Of a DNA stretch of 64,000 nucleotides, positions 55,740 through 64,000 are shown piece after piece. The notes beneath the pieces are model-generated. The model ran no database searches. It had not been told where the DNA came from and worked only from the letters and a program-made list of their open reading frames with translations. The translations under genes and the position numbers were made by a program. The stretch is from contig OZ038379.1 in assembly GCA_964036045.1 (NCBI GenBank), forward strand, positions 112,972,611 to 113,036,610, read 5' to 3'. The number at the start of each line of letters is the position of its first letter. The first letter of the stretch is position 1. The DNA is from Eutreptiella sp. 'Long Island Sound 2002'. Taxonomy: Eukaryota > Euglenozoa > Euglenophyceae > Eutreptiales > Eutreptiaceae.

Positions 55740-56589
55740 CTGCACAGAGAAAAGGGGAGGGAGGGCAGGTGTCTCGGAGGCATTTCAGCCTTTAGCAGCA
55801 CCATACATGAGGGGCTCCCAAGTGCAGCCCGGCAACACCAAGACCTGGTGCATACCCCTAAATATGGTGGGGGGGGGGGGGTGCAAAAATCCACCACGTA
55901 CTGGGAGCAACCTAGCAAGCGTCCAAGCAAGATTCACACCCACCCATCCCTGACAGGCAACTCCTAGTCTTTTCACCTCTAATGCAACCTTTCTAATTAT
56001 CTCATAATCATCTCCACTCATCTTGGTTCTGGCAAACATTGCTACACAATGGCTAAAACACAGTGGCCCAATGGGTTAGAATACAACAATGGAGGTCTCC
56101 ACTCTAGTTCCTCACCAATATCATGGTGGTTGTAGCCGCCCACATCCCCTGCCGGGGGAGGGGGGGGTTGATAATAAAGAGACGAAACGCCCCATGGGCA
56201 AGGTGCCCAAGCCCATGAGGCACACGTTTTGCGGTTCATAGTGAGGTAACTGTTTCAGACGTTTCATGGTTCATATCACCATGTCACGGGATGCCCAGCC
56301 CCGTGTAGCGCTTGTTTGGTATCATTTCTTGTTTGGTACCTAGCCTTCGAGCTTGTGATTATAATGAGTCACCTCCTAAGGCGGTCCCCGTAGGCATTAT
56401 GGGACTGGTTCATTGGGGTCCTCTTGGAGGTGAGGGGATCCAGCTCCATACAATTGAAAGTCCGCCTTCCATTACGCATCGAACAGGACAATGTACTGTG
56501 AATGAATGCAAAGGGACGGCACTTGTCCCAGGCTTCTGTTGTCTCTTGGATGTCGTCGAGCGCCATTTTCGTCATCGGAGGCTACTCCT
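55740..56589. other. Intron or upstream sequence of the glycosyltransferase gene
   Basis: Contains G- and C-runs (55,868, 56,150-56,168). No further exon is supportable. Confidence 0.3.
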
Positions 56590-56840
56590 ATGACCCCAAC
56601 GCCTAGTGTGGGGAGGAAATCAGAAGCTGCTACTTAACCTCTACCGTCTCCGGGGGGGGGGGGCGTGTGACAAAGTGGCTAATCAGAACTGGCTACTTAA
56701 CCCCAACTGTCTTGGGGGCCCACAATGGACAAAATTGCAACATAACACGCGCCTTCCCGAGTGTCCCAAGCGTGGGGACAAAAATGGCCAGCATTGGCCT
56801 CTAGGGAACTGCCCTCAAGGGCATCCCTAAGGGGGAGTAT
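56590..56840. repeat. Second cluster of the 53-kb short repeat
   Basis: Units with CTACTTAACC, GTCTCCGGGG / GTCTTGGGGG and AATCAGAACTGGCTAC recur about every 65-85 bp and resemble 53,230-53,790 in the same orientation. Confidence 0.5.
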
Positions 56841-59800
56841 TTGCCCTGCGCACGCACGATGCGCTACTTTTATGGGGTTTTACGCGGAATGGGTTGGCTG
56901 TTACCGCCTTTGGGGCCAAAAAAAATGGGTCAACAACGCATCAAAGAACGCGGGTTTTCCAAAACTGATCACGAACCATTTGGGGTCCACAAACAAGTTA
57001 GGTTAGGATCCCAGTAACAGTGATGTCATGCCCTATTTTTAGCCCTCGTAAGCCCTTTGTAGGGGCAACTACCCACTAATAACCATCCAATTCATTTCTA
57101 AAACATGTTTTGTGGTTTTTTTGGACCCCAAAATAGGGGGGGCGGGGTCCCTACTTCCCTCCCTAAGCCCACCTTGTGCCCCTATACCTTGGTAGGCATA
57201 CTGCAGTAGTTATGCCATATATTGCTACACCTCTCTCCCCTTAAATTTAGCTAACAACAACAAGAAGCAAGCAAGCACGTCACCTTTGCGTTTTGGCTGT
57301 TACTCCGTTCCAACGCCTCGGATCCTTCCCTAATCCAGCCATATTATACCCCAAATGGTGGCCTTGCCAAATCCAAGTTTTGAGACAAAAACTCACCGGT
57401 GGCGCCCCGGGGCAGGGGCGCCCAGTCGGGAGGTGCCCTCCCAAAACTGCTCCTTTGGCAGCTTGCCGCAGCCAACTGGGCCTAGGTACAGGGGTCTAGG
57501 CGTCGGTCAGGGCAATGTTGAGGTTTGGAAACCACCAAGCGTGGGTGGTTGGGTGGATTAGGTGCGGTCGAAATTGCATATTGAGCCACGTAGCCCAAGA
57601 CATGAACTGTTTTTGGTTTGGGGCTGTCGGCAGCCAAGGTGCTGAAATTCTGGGCCTTTTGGGGGCCTTTTGGGGGCGGTTTGTGGACAATCTGTGGAGT
57701 TAGAGGGCCCTAGAGGACCCCTTGGGCACGGGGAAGTGTAGCTGCATGTGTAGAGTAGCCACTATTTCCCTTCATTTGGCCATTTTTAGCGGGTTCCAGG
57801 GCAGTTTTGGGCAAAAAAAAAAAAGGCTGATTTTGGCCCTAAATTGCATATTTTGAAGCAGAGGTCCGGCACTTGCGACGCCCATTCCTTGCCGCCACCG
57901 TTGAGTTTCCGGCTCATACTTTGTGTAGTTCTCCCTCACACCCATGGGAAGCATCAACCAAAATTTTGGCCGAATCTGAAGCACCGTGACGGAGCTGCGA
58001 TCTTTGCCCATTTCGCGCGTGCTTGCTGCTTGCTGCTTGCTTGCTTGCTAAACCTAGTGGGTCCACCCTAGACACTAAAGAGGGTTATAAAACCAAAACT
58101 GGTTCCACCAGCTCGGTGACCCTAACCCTAAACTTGTCCCAACGATTGACACTTCGCGTCAAAAAAAGGCGGACAATGTCTACAAGGTGCTAACAAGGCT
58201 TGCCTGAGGGAGACTCTATCTACAAACTATCGCCTAGGCCCGATACACTGGTAAACGATGTTAGCGGACCCTTTTTGCGGAAGGGGGCCCTTCCGCAAAA
58301 TTTCGGCCCCCTTCCCAAATATTGCCGTGTACAACATGCCAGTATTGTCTACCATAGCAGACCGCGTTGAGCACACAGTGTCTACATGGACCAGACAATG
58401 TCTACAGACTACAAGCCGCAATTCCTTTGTTCCGAGGGTCAACAGGAGGGGTTCTTGGGTAAACGTGGTGGCATACATTGGTACAACATCGCCTTCTTGC
58501 ATATTGGGGGCCTTTGGCCCCGAACAGGGCCCTATGGGCCAACACCCGGGGGGTCCTTTGGGCCCCAAGGAGAGGGGGGGGTTAAGGGGGGGGGGGGGGC
58601 TACGGATCGTATGTACCATTCATATATATGTACATATCCATTTTGCAGTGGGTGGGATCTAGGAGGCCCTCATCTATTGCCCAAGGCCGGTAGTGCAACG
58701 CGCAATCCCTAGCCTATGCCCGGCGAGGGGACACACCGAGGTAATGTACAAAGAGGAGCCTCACCAACATGCTGGGGCCGTGGCCAACAATCACTGTGCA
58801 AATCGCTGGGCAGCACACCTGACTAGGTGCATTCACATGAGAGGGCTTGGCCTGCTTACCAAGGCTGGGGTCTGAGCCACGGCCCTCTAGGGTGTGCGCC
58901 GGTGATCTCTGGAGAGGTAATGCCGGTGAAGAGACAAGAAGGTGCCCGATGGGATGGCGGAGGACACTCACATGGCATTCCCATTAGGTATTGTGACCAC
59001 GGAGATGAACAATTGATGGTGAGCAAGCAGTGGTTGGTACATGTGTTCATCATGCACAACCATGTGGGGTGTAGGCAAAGGACGAGCGGAGGATGACACA
59101 ACATATGTCACCAAGACTGTGTACGTAGAGTGTGTGCTGTGTGAGAGAGATTCAGCGGGGTTGGCGGCGACCCGCGTGCTGAGATTGGCAAGATACAAGC
59201 ACAAGCGGGAGGCAACCACAAGCCCTTCTAACCCCCCCCCCCCAAGGTCCAAACCCCACCCTTTCCTCTTCATGCACAGCCTTGGGCGACCCCCATGCCC
59301 CCCATTCCGTTAGGTCCAAAAAGGAGGCTTATCACTCCAAACGATACAGCAAATCACAATCCATAAAATAGGCATGCACTAGGTCCTTGGGTCTAGTTGC
59401 CGTTGGGCCGTAAGGCCCGCCGAACGCTGTCCGGCCGCGGGGGAGGGGCCACACGGCCGCCAGCGACGCTAAGCTGTAAAGCTGACCCCGATGATTATCC
59501 CGGGGGACTTGCCTTCCCGTACAGGTGGCAACGGACGAGGTTCCGGACGAACCGAAGGCATATTTGTGGATGGCAGGTTGGGCCCTACCATGTTATTTTC
59601 GGGCTTGTTTTTTTACTGGCCAGAAGCCGGATTTCTGGTCAAAAATCGGCGCGCACGTGTGACCAATGGCAGTCGCCGACATTTGGCCTGTCCAACTCAG
59701 CACCTAGCTAGAGTTGACGAAAATTCGATTTAAGACCATGAATGTGAAGGGTTTTAAAGCCCGAATAATGCTGTCGAATCGGTTTTTCGCAAAACTGCGC

Positions 59801-60399
59801 AAATCACTGTTTCGGAACACCGATCGTCGATTTCCGCCAGCAGGGTGTTAGACGCCGGGGTTTTGACTAAATATTCGTGTTTAGCGTCAAAAACTACCCA
59901 AATTTAGCTTTCGGTTTATCAAATTTCGAGCCGGTAGGCCAAAGATATGATTTTTTCAAGTTTTGATACAGTTGGCTCAGTTTGGCCATTTTGGCCAGTT
60001 TCGTAGGCCTGTTGTAGCGAAACCACGAGGGTCTAGCAACGAACCAAGTGACAATCCAAGTTCATTTGTACCCAAATGATGTGAAAATCCCCAAGGGTGA
60101 CCCCTCTAGCCTCCTCTTGATGCCTAGAAAGAGGGTACAAAAGGTAGAAAAAACAGTACCTAGATGAGGTTGCTGTCTCCATTGTACAGCCTTGTCAAAG
60201 CGCTATATCCCGGCCTAGGGATTGAACCTTTGTGCAAACTAGTCCCGTGTGGGTCCAATGGAACGGGTATAAGCAATGTTACGTCCCTATGGCCTCTATA
60301 GAGAGCACATGGGGGCGGAAAGTCAAAGATACGTGCTTCTTAAGCTGTGTTTTTTGGTGCTCTCACAACACCAGCCTACCAAAACCATGGGTCTCCCCC
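56841..60399. other. No recognisable gene
   Basis: Includes homopolymer G runs (58,575-58,600), a poly-C run (59,232), a CTTGCTGCTTGC microsatellite (about 58,020-58,048) and a short CCCTAACCCTAAAC (about 58,120), too short to be telomeric. None of the short frames shows a family signature. Confidence 0.4.
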
Positions 60400-61145
60400 C
60401 CGGTGTTCCGGTTGCATCCCCATGCTTCCGTGGGACTTCAACCAAGCATATTTGAGTAGTTTGGACCTAGAGGGAGGGGAATGGCCACTAGTTCGCCCGC
60501 TGTACCCCCAACGGCCCGTAGATATATCAGCCGGGGGTTTGGCATTTTGTTCAAAAATGGACATTTTCGGTTTGTGGGTCCATTCGTCGGAGCTCGTTCT
60601 CCAACATATCGTGGAGTTAGAACAAAAAGTTGGGCTCGTTTGAAAGCTGAGAACATGTCCTAAAAGAATAATAGGACCCGTCACAGGCCATCTCACAGCC
60701 ATTTCTCGCAAAAATGGCATCTTTGGTGGTCATTTTTAGGTAAAATCAGATGTGTGTTTTGCATACCCTGCCACGTCAAAACGTGTACCCGTCCGCATGT
60801 AGTCGGGTAGGAAGCACATAGGCTACCAAGCCCTCAACCAAGCATAATGTAGTTATTGGGACCTAGAAGAATGCAAAACGTCAATTGTTTGCCCATGGAG
60901 GCCCCGTTGGCCCGGAGTTATAAGCGTTGGGGGTTTTGCATTTTTGTCAAAATTAGCAATTTGCAGTTCATGGTCCCATTTGTCTGAGGTCGTTCTCCAA
61001 CATACCGTTGAGTTGGAACGAACCATTGGGCTCGTTTAAAAGGTGAAGACGTATCGTAAAAGGAAATGAGGACCTGTCATAGGCTAGCTTGCACCCATTT
61101 TCCGTAAAAATCAGTTTTTAGTCATGATTTTCAGCTAAAATCAGC
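60400..61145. repeat. Diverged tandem duplication, ~397-bp period
   Basis: About 60,438-60,758 and 60,835-61,143 align: ACCAAGCATA, GGACCTAGA, GGGGGTTT/TGCATTTT, GTCGTTCTCCAACATA, GAGTTGGAACGAA, TGGGCTCGTTT, ACCTGTCATAGGC and TAAAATCAG. Identity is roughly 70% by eye. Non-coding. Confidence 0.65.
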
Positions 61146-62081
61146 GTAATCAAACGTGTAACTGTTGGTACGTACCGAAACTTTTGATACTTTTGGCGTT
61201 TCTAGGCTTGGGAAGGAGGAGCATAGGGAGTCCTTCCCAAGACTAGTCACAAAGCTAATGACATCAATTGGGTTATCCATTTTTTTGTCGTTTTTGTTAT
61301 GTTGTTGTTGTTTGTGTAAATTAGGTAAACTATTGTTGTTCGATATATTATTTTCTTGTTCTGTTTTTTTTTCCTTTTCCCTTGATCGCAAAGAGGTACA
61401 AGAAGACATTGTGCATAGCTAGTGTAGGATGTAGTGATATTCTTTGTGGCGCACAACTTTGTTGTTGTGGTAATAGCATGTAATATGCGCTGAAATTCAT
61501 TCATGAAGCAAGGTGTCATTTAATAGCATTAGGTACATCCCATGAACGAGACTTATGAATTGAGTATAGTGATCCGCCAATTGTGTTCATTAGGTATTGT
61601 CAAAGAATAGGACGTAGGTCTATTAAATGGTGCCAGCGGTTTAGAAAATGAAACAAGGGAGATGGTACAATTGTAGATATGCTCCTGCCACCGCTACAAC
61701 CGGTTACCACCACCACCACTGCTAGTACCACATATACCACCACCGCCACCCCTTTGCCGCCGGGTCTTGTCGCGGGTGGGCGGGCCGGGCTCCTTACAGC
61801 GCTAGTTCATGATTTGAAATCATCTTCTCCGAGTGGGCCTTGACAACAATAGGTATCCCTTTACTAGTGGGTGTTGTTCTCAATCATGATGTGAAAGGGT
61901 GCAACCAGAATTAGGATGCATCTGGCATAATTTTGGATGATGTTTTGGGAGATGTTGCGGGATGTATGAAGAAAAAAAAAGGAGAAACGGAGAAATGGGG
62001 GGGATTGGGGCAAAATGGCGGGGGGGGCTGGGGAAATCGGAGGGGAAGGGAGGGAAATAGGGGTGCTAACGGTCCCCCTTA
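61146..62081. other. No recognisable gene
   Basis: T-rich stretch near 61,270-61,390, a CCACCACC-rich patch at 61,690-61,755 and a G-rich patch at 61,990-62,060. The start of the hAT relic may extend slightly into it. Confidence 0.35.
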
Positions 62082-62312
62082 TACACCGAAGGGTTCAAAG
62101 TTTCAGAGTGGTGGCAAAAAGTGGAGCAACTCATGCCAAAACTTGTTACCATTGCTCGTTGAGCTCTTGCGGTGCTGGACACTGGTTCTGATGTGGAACG
62201 GTCAATCTTATCCATGAAATTGGTGAATGATCAAAGATAGAAAGGTATGTATGCGGACATTCATATTGCCGCAACATTACTCCATTTCAGCGCTGTTGTA
62301 CCCACATAGAGC
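62082..62312 (+). pseudogene. hAT transposase C-terminal relic
   Basis: One frame reads ...FKVSEWWQKVEQLMPKL, VTIAR, a TGA (probably CGA to TGA, 62,160-62,162), then ALAVLDTGSDVERSILS, MKLVNDQR, a TAG (62,238-62,240), then KGMYADIHIAATLLHFSA. The series WW..., P.L..(I)AR, L...GS.VER..S, LV.DQR and LHF is the dimerisation (hATC) region of hAT DNA transposases. The N-terminal parts and termini are not visible, and two stops show it is dead. Confidence 0.55.
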
Positions 62313-63796
62313 AAATATGATAGTATGACAATGAAAGTGTAGTGTCCTTGCTTTGGTCGTTTATCTAGGGCCAGCGACAATGAGTCCTCGGTCGGGGATA
62401 TGACCCAGATTGATGGTTGCGTGGATGATAGGCTCCCCAAGTTCCAACCCAAACCATGCTTGGAGGTCTCCAATGCACTTCCCAATCAGCCCTCAACTCT
62501 GCACCAGGGCATCCTCCAAAATGAGCAAAACCCCACAATAATTCATGCCCATCTCCACTTTCAAATTACTTCGCAAACACCAAATGCATCGTTGACGCCT
62601 ACATGCTTCCCCAATTCTGCTCATTTTCCAATCACATCCCATTTTTGCCCATTCCAACCAAAGCCCCTTTTCCCTCCCAAATATGCCCCATTTTCCCGCT
62701 GCTATATGATGCCAGACGCTGAGACAATCTTGTTACGTCTCGGCTTGGAAGCCACTGCACTGCAAACCATTGTGATTCTACGACTTGCAATAGTTGGTCC
62801 CATAGATTGATGCCACCCTTTAGCCAAGTGATACATGCCATCCATTTTGTTGTTGTTCTTGGGCATTGCCTTCCAAATTGTAGGAAGATATCTTTTTTTA
62901 CAACATGATACTTGGCAGTTGGTTGAGTTGTCTTTTTTAACCACCTCATACAATCCTCCCTTCTGTTTTGCGTGTTTTTTTGGCAGCTAGTCCCTTTTGG
63001 ACAGCCACTTCTGGGCTATTGTTGCTTGCTGCTTTTGAGTGAGTTGCTTGTGTTAGGGAGTGATGGCTGAATGGGCCTCGCCATCAGCCCAGAGCACCTA
63101 GAAAATGGGTGCATTGTAATTGCTCCTTCTAACAACCCACCATGCAGTGGGTTTGCCATCAACCCCTCTGTCTTCGCCACGTGTCGCCATTACCGCCTTG
63201 TCATTGGCCGCTGCTTGGTGCCGCCCACCCGGAGCCAGGCGGCCCACAATCACTGCTCCGCACCCCATCTACTTCTCCTTCGCCCCATGTGGCCTCTTTC
63301 CATTCCCATTCCCTTCAAGAAAATCCAGATGTTCTTCAAGAACAGCGTTTTTTGGACATACATCTGCGGTAAACTTCTTGAGGCATTTATAATGAACATC
63401 AATATCAATTCACTGCGCGAATGTGTGTTTCAACGTCTACAAATGTGCCGCCTCCCTCATCTGCGTTGCCAGCTTGGCGCTTCTTTGGACCGCCGACAAC
63501 GGCACTTCTCCGTGCATCAATATCGCCATTAGTGGCACCAACATCAACATGCAACAGGTAAAATATGTCCTTAGCCCCACTGACACTGTGGGCGACTTCA
63601 TGTTGCACTCACTCTGCCAACCCAGCACATCCTGTTTGGTGGTTAGGTCTATGCACGGTTCCACGGCCGCCAGAAAGTCTCTGCTGGGGCGGGGTGCACA
63701 GGGAAGGGGGGGGTGGAAACAGACACCCCCCAAAAAGACTGCCTAACACAGCGTGCACGACGCAAACTGAAGCATAAGCACAAGCACTAGGCTGAC
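62313..63796. other. No firm gene
   Basis: Short plus-strand frames near 63,070-63,560 have mixed composition. One ends at a donor-like CAACAG|GTAAAA (63,558), but there is no family match, so it is not called. Confidence 0.3.
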
Positions 63797-64000
63797 CTGC
63801 TCCCTGGAAAACTGGAACCTGTCCTCCAAAACCTCCAGCACTTGAAGCCGCCGCTTGGCCCTTGGAGTGCCATGCCCTACTGTAAAGGAGGCCAACAGTG
63901 TCTTTGTGGGGGGATACTGGGGCTTCAGACTCCGACCCAAATTGACCAGCCCCGATACTGTGTAGCGGATACCGAGGGGAATAGCCACCAGCTTTGGATG
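63797..64000 (-). CDS. Possible internal exon of an unknown host gene
   Basis: The minus strand is open from the window edge to a donor-like GAGCAG|GTCAGCC at 63,797. The predicted ~67 residues have natural composition (PLGIRYTVSGLVNLG ... RRLQVLEVLEDRFQFSREQ) but no domain I recognise. The preceding exon is outside the window and the next exon was not found, so this remains tentative. Confidence 0.35.

Noticed and set aside
58115-58130. CCCTAACCCTAAAC resembling a telomere repeat
   Set aside because: Only two units inside unrelated sequence; no array.
60190-60250. AGGTTCAATCCCTAGG on the minus strand, B-box-like
   Set aside because: No acceptor stem, A-box at proper spacing or anticodon arm could be found.
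63423-63558. Possible plus-strand exon ending at CAACAG|GTAAAA
   Set aside because: Plausible composition and donor, but no acceptor, family or neighbouring exon; overlaps other equally open frames.

Overview
This is eukaryotic nuclear DNA dominated by transposable elements. The signs are LTR retrotransposons with an initiator-methionine-tRNA-like primer site, GT-AG introns, long satellite and minisatellite blocks, microsatellites and almost no intact host genes. Nothing looks bacterial. The species cannot be named from the sequence; an alga or other protist is my guess.

The main result is one nested structure filling 4,151-49,495. The outermost layer, E1, is a Ty3-like LTR retrotransposon on the minus strand, with LTRs at 4,151-4,894 and 48,718-49,495. 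Its gag is split by a second minus-strand element, E2 (12,451-46,959), which has 2.36-kb LTRs and a perfect 5-bp target-site duplication (GCCAC at 12,446 and 46,960). E2 is itself split in pol, between reverse transcriptase (RT) and RNase H, by a 21.3-kb insert (17,505-38,807). The insert carries an intron-containing gene for a ULP1/SENP-type cysteine protease (minus strand), tandem duplications, a GC-rich minisatellite and a 181-bp satellite. A third retrotransposon, E3 (28,096-38,674, plus strand), lies inside the satellite. By eye, LTR pairs are about 95% identical in E1, 97-98% in E2 and identical in E3, which fits the nesting order.

E1, E2 and E3 are different families with a common plan: gag, one in-frame stop, protease (PR), an extra domain of about 80-100 residues, RT, RNase H, integrase. 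E2 and E3 end in a chromodomain, and E3 also carries a complete dUTPase. E1 and E2 are decayed. E3 has identical LTRs but still has in-frame stops.

Left of E1 are the C-terminal part of a zinc-ribbon protein gene (2-1,459, plus), a convergent broken gene of unknown family (1,745-3,299, minus) and a cluster of GC-rich palindromes. Right of E1 (49.5-64 kb) is mostly non-coding: a (CA)n tract, a foldback element, dispersed and tandem repeats, one convincing terminal exon of an exostosin-like glycosyltransferase (55,422-55,739, minus), a hAT transposase relic (62,082-62,312) and a possible exon at the right edge.
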